Of a stretch of DNA of 5,179 nt, positions 1-5,179 are shown one piece after another (positions within the stretch are counted from its first letter, which is position 1; every line of letters starts with the position of its first letter). This DNA comes from Pseudomonadota bacterium (GTDB lineage Bacteria > Pseudomonadota > Gammaproteobacteria > Burkholderiales > Burkholderiaceae_F): positions 1 to 5,179 of the forward strand of contig JAKANT010000171.1 of NCBI GenBank assembly GCA_021823635.1. The letters are read 5' to 3'. A program made the position numbers and the translations under genes. Under the pieces are notes generated by a model. It saw nothing but the letters and a program-made list of their open reading frames with translations, was not told the origin of the DNA and ran no database searches.

Positions 1-642
1 GCGCCACGGATCACCGACTACCTCGGCGACCAATCGCGCGCTTTCTTCGAGCGCCTGCAGGCGCAGCTTGCCGCTGCCGGTGTGCAGTTCGTCGTCAATC
101 CGCGGCTGGTGCGCGGGCTCGACTACTACAACCTGACGGTGTTCGAGTGGATCACCGACGCGCTCGGCAGCCAGGGCACGATCTGCGGCGGCGGCCGCTA
201 CGACCCGCTGATCGAACGCATGGGGGGGCGGCCGACCCCGGCGTGCGGCTATGCGATCGGCGTCGAACGTGTGATCGAACTGCTGCGCCAATCGGCGGCA
301 ACCGCGCCGGCGCCGGCGATCGACGCCTATGTCGTGCATCAGGGCGGCGCCACCGCACACGCCGCGTTCCTGCTCGCCGAGCGGCTGCGCGATGCGGGAC
401 TGGACGTCGTGTACCACGCCGGCGAGGCGAGCCTGAAGTCGCAGATGAAGAAGGCCGATCAAAGCGGTGCCGAGTACGCGGTGATCGTCGGTGAGGCCGA
501 GCTCGCGCAGGGCGCGGTGGCGGTCAAAGCGCTGCGTGCGCGCGCCGCCGACGCGCCGTTCGCGCAGCAGGGCGTGGTGCCGCAGGCGCGGCTCGCGGAC
601 GCGCTGATCGACGCGCTCAGTCAGGACAACGAACAAGCTTGA
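1..642 (+). CDS. hisS: Histidyl-tRNA synthetase, C-terminal half (5' end outside window)
   Basis: Class II aminoacyl-tRNA synthetase that joins histidine to tRNA-His in the cytoplasm. The frame is open from base 1, so 213 residues are visible of a protein usually somewhat over 400. Fragment numbering: the histidine-specific motif LVRGLDYY is at 36-43, the second histidine motif GGGRYD at 63-68, and class II motif 3, GYAIGVER, with its ATP-binding arginine, at about 83-90. Residues from about 105 to the end form the alpha/beta anticodon-binding domain. The N-terminal catalytic part, including motifs 1 and 2, lies off the left edge. A GTG at 82 falls inside the catalytic domain just before LVRGLDYY and is not a start. 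The TGA stop shares bases with the yfgM Shine-Dalgarno sequence, which suggests coupled translation. Family assignment is very secure, and the intact motifs argue against a pseudogene within the visible part. Confidence 0.97.
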   Translation, partial: APRITDYLGDQSRAFFERLQAQLAAAGVQFVVNPRLVRGLDYYNLTVFEWITDALGSQGTICGGGRYDPLIERMGGRPTPACGYAIGVERVIELLRQSAATAPAPAIDAYVVHQGGATAHAAFLLAERLRDAGLDVVYHAGEASLKSQMKKADQSGAEYAVIVGEAELAQGAVAVKALRARAADAPFAQQGVVPQARLADALIDALSQDNEQA

Positions 643-648
643 GGACCG

Positions 649-1290
649 ATGGCATACGACCTGCAGGAACAGGAGCAGATCGCCACGTTCAAGGCGTGGT
701 GGGAGAAGTACGGCAACTTCGTCCTGACCGTCGCCACGCTGGTGCTGGCGGCGATCGCCGCTTACAACGGCTGGCGCTGGTACGAGCGGCGCGAGGCGCA
801 GGAGGCAGCCGCCGTCTATGATCAGTTGCTGCGCGCCCTGGACGCGAACGACACGGCCAAGGCACGCGAAATCGCCGGCAGCGTGATCGAGAGGCACGGC
901 CGCACCATCTACGCAAGCCTGGCCGCGCTGCAGGCAGCGAAGCTCTATCACGAAGCCGGCGATGGGAAGGCGGCTGCCGCGCAGTTGCGCTGGGTGATCG
1001 ACAAATCCGGCCGACCCGAGCTTGCTGCCATTGCGCGTGTTCGGCTCGCCGGGGTGCTGCTCGATCAGAAGGCTTACGACGAAGCGCTGCAGACGCTGTC
1101 CGGCGAGGTGCCGGCGTCGCACGCCGTGCAATTCGCCGACCGCCGCGGCGACATCCTGTTCGCGCAGGGCAAGCTCGATGACGCGCGCGCCGCCTATGAG
1201 GAGGCGTTGCGACGTGCTGGCGCCGAGCACCCGCTGCGCGCGTACATCCAGTTCAAGCTCGATGCGCTACCGGCGCCGGCCGCGTCCTGA
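649..1290 (+). CDS. yfgM: YfgM-like membrane-anchored TPR protein (SecYEG-associated)
   Basis: A 213-residue protein, close to the roughly 206 residues of E. coli YfgM. It has a short polar N-terminus (MAYDLQEQEQ...), one hydrophobic span at about residues 23-39, an aromatic/basic flank (WRWYERR, 42-48), then an Ala-rich helical region with TPR-like repeats at roughly 88-115, 128-157 and 163-192. This predicts a cytoplasmic N-terminus and a periplasmic helical domain. In E. coli, YfgM associates with SecYEG and with PpiD and is linked to periplasmic chaperone traffic; the same role here is inferred from family and synteny. The pattern KAWWEKYGN before the span and LRGE-like RRGDIL at 165-170 also fit the family. 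The ATG start is supported by GAGGA at 641-645 overlapping the hisS stop. Its place between hisS and bamB matches the usual proteobacterial order. There are no cysteines and no sign of truncation. Generic names such as 'tetratricopeptide repeat protein' would also fit. Confidence 0.9.
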   Translation: MAYDLQEQEQIATFKAWWEKYGNFVLTVATLVLAAIAAYNGWRWYERREAQEAAAVYDQLLRALDANDTAKAREIAGSVIERHGRTIYASLAALQAAKLYHEAGDGKAAAAQLRWVIDKSGRPELAAIARVRLAGVLLDQKAYDEALQTLSGEVPASHAVQFADRRGDILFAQGKLDDARAAYEEALRRAGAEHPLRAYIQFKLDALPAPAAS

Positions 1291-1293
1291 GGT
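1289..1293 (+). promoter_or_regulatory. Ribosome binding site that decides the bamB start
   Basis: GAGGT begins inside the TGA stop of yfgM and lies 4 bases before the ATG at 1298. The next in-frame ATG at 1310 would sit 16 bases away, beyond normal spacing, so 1298 is preferred. The yfgM start uses the same arrangement, GAGGA at 641-645 within the hisS stop. Confidence 0.7.
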
Positions 1294-1297
1294 GGCG

Positions 1298-2449
1298 ATG
1301 CCGAGCACCATGGGTGGGCGCGCGCTGCGCGCAGGGTGGGTCGTGGCGGCGATGCTGCTGGCCGCCGCCTGTTCGTCGCGCGATCCGGCGTTGACCAAGC
1401 CGGCCGCGCTGGTCGAAATCAAGTCGCCGCAGCCGGCGCGCATCGTATGGCGCACCGACGTCGGCGCGGCGCGCGGCTTCGCACTGCAGCCGGCCGTGTT
1501 CGACAACGCGATCTACGCCGCGGCCGCCAACGGCGCCGTCACGCGCCTCGCGCCCGAGACGGGTCGCGAGGTATGGCGCGTCACGTTGGACGTGCCGATC
1601 TCCGCCGGTGTCGGCAGCGATGGCTTGACGCTGGCGGTGGCCAGCCCGCGTGGCGACGTGATCGCGCTCGGCCCCGACGGCGGGCAACTTTGGCGCGCAC
1701 GCGTGGCGAGCGACGTCACCGCGCCGCCGCTGGTCGGGCGCGGGCTGGTGATCGTGCGCTCGACCGATCACCGCATCGCCGCTTTCGAAGCCGACAGCGG
1801 CAAACGCCGCTGGCTGTACCAGCGCCAGCAGCCGCCGCTCACCCTCAGAGCGCCGACCGAGATGGCGTTTGCCGGCGACAACGTGCTGGTCGGTTTCCCC
1901 GGCGGCAAGCTGGTGGCGCTTGCGCTCGCCAACGGCGCGGCGCGCTGGGAGACGACGGTGTCCGAGCCGAAAGGGACGACCGAGGTCGAGCGGCTGGCCG
2001 ACGTGATCGGCAAACCGGCCGTTGACGGGCGCGATGTATGCGCCGCTTCGTTTCAGGGCCGATTGATCTGCGCCGATCTGGCCAGCGGCAGTCTGCGCTG
2101 GGCGCGCGACCTGTCGGCGGGCGCCGGACCGGAGATCGGCGGCGCGCGCGTCTATGCGGTGGATGCGCGCTCGCACGTGTACGCCTACGGCCGCGAAGGC
2201 GGCGCCAACGCATGGCGCAACGATCAACTGCAAAACCGCCAGTTGAGCGCACCGCTCGCGCTCGCGCGGGCGATCGCGGTCGGCGACCTCGAGGGCTACG
2301 TCCACTTCCTCGCCGGCGACGACGGCGCGATGCTGGCGCGGCTCGAGGTGGGCGACGGCGCGATCGTCGCACGCCCGCAGCGCTGGGACGACGGCATCGT
2401 CGTGCAGACGACGGGCGGCACGGTCGCACTGCTTGCGTTCGGCCGCTGA
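1298..2449 (+). CDS. bamB: Outer membrane assembly lipoprotein BamB
   Basis: A 383-residue lipoprotein of the BAM complex, which folds beta-barrel proteins into the outer membrane; E. coli BamB is 392 residues. Residues 1-24 form a lipoprotein signal peptide with Arg8 and Arg11, a hydrophobic core and a lipobox ending AAAC. Cys25 is the predicted lipidated residue, and Ser at +2 fits outer-membrane sorting. The rest is a PQQ-type eight-bladed beta-propeller with repeated Gly-x-x-x-Trp blade ends: EVW (91-93), QLW (130-132), RRW (170-172), ARW (215-217), LRW (266-268) and NAW (304-306). LTLR at 181-184 matches the LxLR loop that contacts BamA in E. coli, and RLADV at 232-236 matches the nearby conserved loop, although the second E. 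coli aspartate there aligns with Ile237. The mature protein has only two further cysteines, 248 and 258. The start at 1298 is chosen from spacing to GAGGT; 1310 is possible. It sits 7 bases after yfgM. Confidence 0.96.
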   Translation: MPSTMGGRALRAGWVVAAMLLAAACSSRDPALTKPAALVEIKSPQPARIVWRTDVGAARGFALQPAVFDNAIYAAAANGAVTRLAPETGREVWRVTLDVPISAGVGSDGLTLAVASPRGDVIALGPDGGQLWRARVASDVTAPPLVGRGLVIVRSTDHRIAAFEADSGKRRWLYQRQQPPLTLRAPTEMAFAGDNVLVGFPGGKLVALALANGAARWETTVSEPKGTTEVERLADVIGKPAVDGRDVCAASFQGRLICADLASGSLRWARDLSAGAGPEIGGARVYAVDARSHVYAYGREGGANAWRNDQLQNRQLSAPLALARAIAVGDLEGYVHFLAGDDGAMLARLEVGDGAIVARPQRWDDGIVVQTTGGTVALLAFGR

Positions 2450-2461
2450 ACCGGGCGTCGC

Positions 2462-2465
2462 GGAG
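2462..2465 (+). promoter_or_regulatory. Ribosome binding site that decides the der start
   Basis: GGAG lies 6 bases before the ATG at 2472, which begins MLPVVALVGRPNVGKS, the normal beta-1/P-loop start of Der. An in-frame TTG at 2433 inside the end of bamB would add 13 residues without a comparable site and is not preferred. Confidence 0.7.
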
Positions 2466-2471
2466 ATCGCC

Positions 2472-3800
2472 ATGCTGCCGGTCGTCGCGCTGGTCGGTCG
2501 GCCCAACGTCGGCAAATCGACCCTGTTCAATCGCCTGACGCGCAGCCGCGCTGCGTTGGTGGCCGACTTCCCGGGGCTGACGCGCGACCGCCACTACGGC
2601 GCCGGACGCGTCGGCCCGGTACCGTATCTCGTAATCGACACCGGCGGCTTCGAGCCGGCGGCGCACGAGGGCATCGTGCGCGAGATGGCGGCGCAGGCCG
2701 AGCAGGCGATCGCCGAAAGCGACGTCGTCGTGTTCGTCGTCGATGCGCGCGACGGCTTGACCGCGCACGATCGGCGTATCGCCGAGCGCCTACGCAAGAG
2801 CGGGCGGCGGCTCGTGCTCGCGGTGAACAAGGCCGAAGGGCTGCCGCCGGCGGCGTGGGCCGAGTTTCACGAGTTGGGCCTGGGCGAACCGCATCCGGTC
2901 TCGGCCGCGCACGGCGACGGCGTGGCGGCGCTGATGGAGGTGGTGTTGGCCGGCTTCACGGTGCCTGCGCCGCAAGCGCCAGCGCCGGATCACGACCGCA
3001 TCCGCGTCGCGATCGTCGGCCGGCCCAACGTCGGCAAGTCGACGCTGGTCAACGCGCTGCTCGGCGAGCCGCGTCAGATCGCGTTCGACGAACCGGGCAC
3101 GACGCGCGACGCGATCGAAATCGACTTCGATTACGGAGGCGCCGCCTACACGCTGATCGATACCGCCGGCCTGCGCCGGCGCGGCAAAGTGTTTGAAACC
3201 ATCGAAAAGTTCTCGGTGGTGAAGACGCTACAGGCGATCGAGCGCTGCCATGTAGCGGTTTTGCTGGTCGATGGCGCGGCGCAGATCACCGAACAGGACG
3301 CGCACATCGCCGGCTTCATCCTAGAGGCCGGGCGCGCGCTGGTGGTCGCCGTCAACAAGTGGGACGGTCTGCACGACGAGCAGCGGCAGCGCATCAAGCG
3401 CGAGCTGGATCGCAAGCTGCACTTCCTGGACTGGGCGCCGCGGCATTACGTCTCGGCGCGCGCCGGCACCGGACTGGCGGCGTTGATGCGGTCGGTCAAC
3501 CGCGCCTACCAGGCCGCGCACGCGAAGCTGCCGACGCCGCGATTGACGCGCGCGTTGGCGGCTGCGATCGAGCGCCAGCCGCCGCCGCGCAGCGGGCGCA
3601 CGCGGCCGAAGCTGCGGTACGCGCACCAAGGTGGACACAATCCGCCCGTGATCGTCATCCACGGCAACTCGCTGCAGCACGTGCCGGCCGCCTACCGGCG
3701 CTATCTGGAGGGTTGGTTCCGCGAAAAATTCGAGCTGCGGGGCACGCCATTGCGTATCGAATTCCGCACCAGTGCCAACCCGTACGCGGCCACGGATTGA
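2472..3800 (+). CDS. der: Ribosome assembly GTPase Der (EngA), tandem G domains
   Basis: An essential GTPase with two consecutive G domains and a C-terminal KH-like domain, acting in late 50S subunit maturation. It has 442 residues against about 490 in E. coli. G domain 1: P-loop GRPNVGKS 9-16, switch I PGLTRD 34-39, DTGG 56-59, G4 NKAE 119-122 in place of NKxD, G5 SAAHG 144-148. G domain 2: P-loop GRPNVGKS 183-190, PGTTRD 208-213, DTAG 230-233, canonical NKWD 295-298, G5 SAR 328-330. The linker at about 161-175 is short and rich in Pro and Ala. The KH-like domain runs from about 352 to the end, with the usual VIVIHGNS (393-400) and RIEFRTSANPY near the C-terminus. The two P-loops are almost identical at DNA level (2493-2521 and 3015-3043, 27 of 29 bases). 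It follows bamB by 22 bases and is probably on the same transcript; no hairpin followed by a T-run is seen after its stop. Confidence 0.98.
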   Translation: MLPVVALVGRPNVGKSTLFNRLTRSRAALVADFPGLTRDRHYGAGRVGPVPYLVIDTGGFEPAAHEGIVREMAAQAEQAIAESDVVVFVVDARDGLTAHDRRIAERLRKSGRRLVLAVNKAEGLPPAAWAEFHELGLGEPHPVSAAHGDGVAALMEVVLAGFTVPAPQAPAPDHDRIRVAIVGRPNVGKSTLVNALLGEPRQIAFDEPGTTRDAIEIDFDYGGAAYTLIDTAGLRRRGKVFETIEKFSVVKTLQAIERCHVAVLLVDGAAQITEQDAHIAGFILEAGRALVVAVNKWDGLHDEQRQRIKRELDRKLHFLDWAPRHYVSARAGTGLAALMRSVNRAYQAAHAKLPTPRLTRALAAAIERQPPPRSGRTRPKLRYAHQGGHNPPVIVIHGNSLQHVPAAYRRYLEGWFREKFELRGTPLRIEFRTSANPYAATD

Positions 3801-3829
3801 CAGCCTGGCGCGATGGTCCGCGGTGGCAT

Positions 3830-3917
3830 CCGACGGTGTTTTCATTTACATTGAATTTCCAGCGTGCGGTCGCATCTAAGCGTGTGCGCGAAGCGCGCTG
3901 AATGCGCCCACCGTCGG
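3830..3917. repeat. 9-bp perfect inverted repeat bracketing the A/T-rich island upstream of hfq
   Basis: CCGACGGTG at 3830-3838 is the exact reverse complement of CACCGTCGG at 3909-3917, with 70 bases between the arms. The arms flank the candidate promoter. The pairing is certain; any role is not. An operator pair or a long-range stem in read-through transcript are both possible, and chance is realistic in G+C-rich DNA. Confidence 0.45.
3851..3880 (+). promoter_or_regulatory. Possible sigma-70-type promoter for hfq-hflX
   Basis: TTGAAT at 3851-3856 (4 of 6 to TTGACA), an 18-base spacer and TCTAAG at 3875-3880 (4 of 6 to TATAAT) lie in the 149-base der-hfq gap. The -35-like element is inside the most A/T-rich patch of the window (3839-3858, 17 of 20 A or T). 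The -10 lacks the conserved A2 and T6, so the exact hexamers are uncertain; TACATT at 3847-3852 is an alternative -10 but has no convincing -35. A promoter of its own for hfq within the der transcript is plausible, and a start near 3887 would leave a leader of about 60 bases. Confidence 0.3.
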
Positions 3918-3940
3918 CACGGCGTGTGGCGGAACCGATC

Positions 3941-3944
3941 GGAG
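3941..3944 (+). promoter_or_regulatory. Ribosome binding site that decides the hfq start
   Basis: GGAG lies 5 bases before the ATG at 3950. An in-frame ATG at 3902 has no comparable site and would add 16 residues (MRPPSARRVAEPIGAT) not seen in the Hfq family. The site's first two bases end the palindrome CCGATCGG at 3935-3942. Confidence 0.75.
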
Positions 3945-3949
3945 CGACC

Positions 3950-4183
3950 ATGAGCAACAAAGGGCAACTGCTACAAGACCCGTTCCTGAATGCTCTGCGC
4001 AAGGAACACATTCCGGTGTCGATCTACCTGGTCAACGGCATCAAGCTGCAGGGCCAGATCGAATCGTTCGACCAGTACGTCGTGCTCCTGCGCAACACGG
4101 TCACCCAGATGGTCTACAAGCACGCCATCTCGACCGTCGTGCCGGCGCGCCCGGTCAATCTCAATCTGGAGCAATCGAGCTGA
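3950..4183 (+). CDS. hfq: RNA chaperone Hfq
   Basis: A 77-residue Sm-like protein that forms a hexameric ring and promotes pairing of small RNAs with mRNAs. Visible features: Gln9-Asp10 and Phe12 of the proximal face, Tyr26 and neighbouring residues of the distal A-rich RNA site, the Sm1 stretch around 24-50 (SIYLVNGIKLQGQIESFDQY), and the Sm2 signature YKHAIST at 56-62 with Lys57-His58 at the proximal pore. The rim patch reads RKEH (17-20) where E. coli has RRER, giving fewer arginines but keeping a basic rim. The tail after the core (RPVNLNLEQSS) is only about 11 residues with one acidic residue, against the long E. coli tail. The start is set by GGAG at 3941-3944. The last codons also hold the likely Shine-Dalgarno sequence and start of hflX, so the two appear translationally coupled. 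Identity is essentially certain. Confidence 0.99.
   Translation: MSNKGQLLQDPFLNALRKEHIPVSIYLVNGIKLQGQIESFDQYVVLLRNTVTQMVYKHAISTVVPARPVNLNLEQSS
4168..4171 (+). promoter_or_regulatory. Ribosome binding site for a CTG start of hflX, inside hfq
   Basis: GGAG is formed by the end of Hfq codon 73 (Leu) and codon 74 (Glu) and lies 8 bases before CTG at 4180-4182. This near-ideal spacing is the main support for that unusual start, since no ATG, GTG or TTG in the hflX frame is nearby. Confidence 0.5.
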
Positions 4184-5179
4184 ACGAAGCGGGTAGCGAT
4201 CTTCGCCGCGCGGCGCCAGGCGCCCGTGCGCTGATCGTCGGCGTCGCGCTGCGCGACACGGCCGATTCGTCGTCGCCCGATTCGGTCGAGGAACTCGCTC
4301 AGTTGGCCGAATCGGCGGGCGCACGCGTCGTCGAGCGCGTGCTGGCGCGCCGCGAGCGGCCCGACCCGGCGTACTTCGTCGGGCGCGGCAAAGTCGAAGA
4401 ACTGCGCGCTGCGGCCGCCGCCGGCAGCGCCGATACGGTGATCTTCGACGTCGCGCTCTCGCCGGCGCAGCAGCGCAACCTCGAGCAGCAATTGAAGCTC
4501 GCGGTGCTGGATCGCACCGCGCTGATCCTCGCCATCTTCGCTCAGCGCGCCAAGAGCCGCGAAGGCAAGCTGCAGGTCGAGCTGGCGCGCCTCGAACACC
4601 TTTCGACCCGCTTGGTGCGCGGCTGGACCCATCTGGAACGGCAGCGCGGCGGTCTGGGCAAGACCGGCGGCCCCGGTGAGAAGCAGATCGAACTGGACCG
4701 GCGCCAGATCGGCCATCGCGTCAAGCTGCTGCGCGAACGCTTGAAAACGCTGCACAAGCAGCGCCGCACGCAACGGCGCGCGCGCGCGCGGCGCGACGTG
4801 TTCACCGTTTCGCTGGTCGGCTACACGAACGCCGGCAAGTCCACCTTGTTCAACGCGCTGACGCGCGCCCAGGTACTGGCGGCCGATCAATTGTTCGCCA
4901 CCTTGGACACGACGCTGCGGCGATGCTTCGTGGAAGGGGTCGGCGAAATCGTGTTGTCCGACACGGTCGGTTTCATCCGCGGGCTGCCGCACTCGCTGGT
5001 TGCGGCCTTCAAGTCGACGCTGGAAGAAGCGGTCGAAGCCGACCTGCTGCTGCACGTCGTCGATGCCTCTGCGCCGACGCGCGCGGCGCAAATCGAGGCG
5101 GTCGAGACCGTGCTGGCCGAGATCGGGGCGGCCGAGATACCCCAGGTGCTGGTGTTCAACAAGATCGATCGCGTGGGCG
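4180..5179 (+). CDS. hflX: Ribosome-associated GTPase HflX (3' end outside window), probable CTG start
   Basis: OBG-family GTPase that binds 50S and 70S ribosomes; in E. coli it splits stalled ribosomes after heat stress. About 333 residues are visible of roughly 400 or more (426 in E. coli). Counting CTG 4180 as residue 1: the N-terminal HflX domain starts near ALIVGV (17-22) and contains YFVGRGKVEEL (around 65-75), then the conserved Gly-rich segment RGGLGKTGGPGE (156-167), a coiled, Arg-rich linker (about 168-206), and the G domain: P-loop GYTNAGKS 214-221, TLDTT 241-245, DTVG 261-264 followed by FIRGLP, and NKID 327-330 at the very edge. G5 and the C-terminal domain are outside. The frame has no ATG, GTG or TTG before TTG 4303, which would remove the first strand and helix, so CTG 4180, overlapping the hfq TGA by four bases, is the best start. 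A base error hiding an ATG cannot be excluded. Identity is very secure; the start is moderate. Confidence 0.96.
   Translation, partial: MNEAGSDLRRAAPGARALIVGVALRDTADSSSPDSVEELAQLAESAGARVVERVLARRERPDPAYFVGRGKVEELRAAAAAGSADTVIFDVALSPAQQRNLEQQLKLAVLDRTALILAIFAQRAKSREGKLQVELARLEHLSTRLVRGWTHLERQRGGLGKTGGPGEKQIELDRRQIGHRVKLLRERLKTLHKQRRTQRRARARRDVFTVSLVGYTNAGKSTLFNALTRAQVLAADQLFATLDTTLRRCFVEGVGEIVLSDTVGFIRGLPHSLVAAFKSTLEEAVEADLLLHVVDASAPTRAAQIEAVETVLAEIGAAEIPQVLVFNKIDRVG

Noticed and set aside
222..228. Run of seven G in hisS as a phase-variable tract
   Set aside because: It encodes the conserved Met-Gly-Gly-Arg of HisRS in an essential gene; the frame is intact and ordinary GGG codons explain it.
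1022..1297. Upstream extension of the bamB frame into yfgM
   Set aside because: The extension is an Arg/Cys-rich shadow of yfgM, and would bury the lipoprotein signal peptide that begins at 1298.
2433..2471. TTG at 2433 as an upstream der start
   Set aside because: It adds 13 non-family residues inside bamB, while ATG 2472 has a good GGAG and the normal Der N-terminus.
1253..2530. Long minus-strand open frame (425 codons) opposite bamB
   Set aside because: It lies antisense to a clear BamB, has a low-complexity Arg/Ala/Gly composition with no recognisable domain, and is expected from G+C-rich codon use.
1845..2768. Minus-strand open frame (307 codons) spanning the bamB-der junction
   Set aside because: It crosses two well-supported genes and gives an Arg-rich, domain-free product typical of a shadow frame.
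3797..3802. Perfect TTGACA overlapping the der stop codon
   Set aside because: No -10-like hexamer occurs 15-19 bases downstream (the region is GGTCCGCGGTGG), so it looks like chance from the stop codon context.
3886..3898. GCGCG-AAG-CGCGC hairpin between der and hfq as a terminator
   Set aside because: The stem is only 5 bp and no T-run follows; it would also lie just after the candidate hfq start site.
3902..3949. ATG at 3902 as the hfq start
   Set aside because: It has no ribosome binding site and gives a 16-residue extension absent from Hfq; ATG 3950 begins the conserved MSNKGQLLQ.
4114..5091. Minus-strand open frame (325 codons) opposite hflX
   Set aside because: The opposite strand encodes an unmistakable HflX with ordered GTPase motifs; the antisense product is Arg/Gln-rich and shows no family signature.

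Overview
This window is a conserved chromosomal housekeeping segment from a high-G+C proteobacterium, most likely a betaproteobacterium. Three things point there: the gene order hisS-yfgM-bamB-der-hfq-hflX, all on the + strand; a short 77-residue Hfq beginning MSNKGQLLQDPF with an RKEH rim; and a Der whose first G domain reads NKAE at the G4 position. The lineage is inferred from remembered family features, not from a search. No mobile element, tRNA, rRNA, CRISPR array or phage gene is visible, and almost every base is coding.

Layout. Positions 1-642 hold the C-terminal half of histidyl-tRNA synthetase, cut by the left edge. Six bases later comes yfgM (649-1290), a single-span membrane protein with a TPR-like periplasmic part. 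Seven bases after it is bamB (1298-2449), an outer-membrane lipoprotein beta-propeller of the BAM complex. After 22 bases comes der (2472-3800), the double-GTPase of 50S ribosome assembly. The only sizeable non-coding stretch, 3801-3949, contains an A/T-rich island that may be an hfq promoter, and a 9-bp inverted repeat brackets it. hfq (3950-4183) follows, and hflX (4180-5179, cut by the right edge) appears to overlap it by four bases.

How the genes fit together. hisS, der, hfq and hflX all serve translation or RNA: tRNA charging, 50S maturation, sRNA/mRNA pairing and ribosome rescue or splitting. Set between them are two envelope-biogenesis genes, yfgM at the SecYEG/periplasm interface and bamB in outer-membrane protein assembly. 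Close spacing suggests hisS-yfgM-bamB-der is one transcript, with hfq-hflX read from it and probably also from their own promoter.

I found no new multi-gene system. The points worth a second look are the lack of any ATG, GTG or TTG at a workable hflX start, where CTG overlapping the hfq stop (CTGA) is the best candidate; a likely cross-strand cysteine pair in BamB; the NKAE variant in Der; and the structure of the der-hfq gap.
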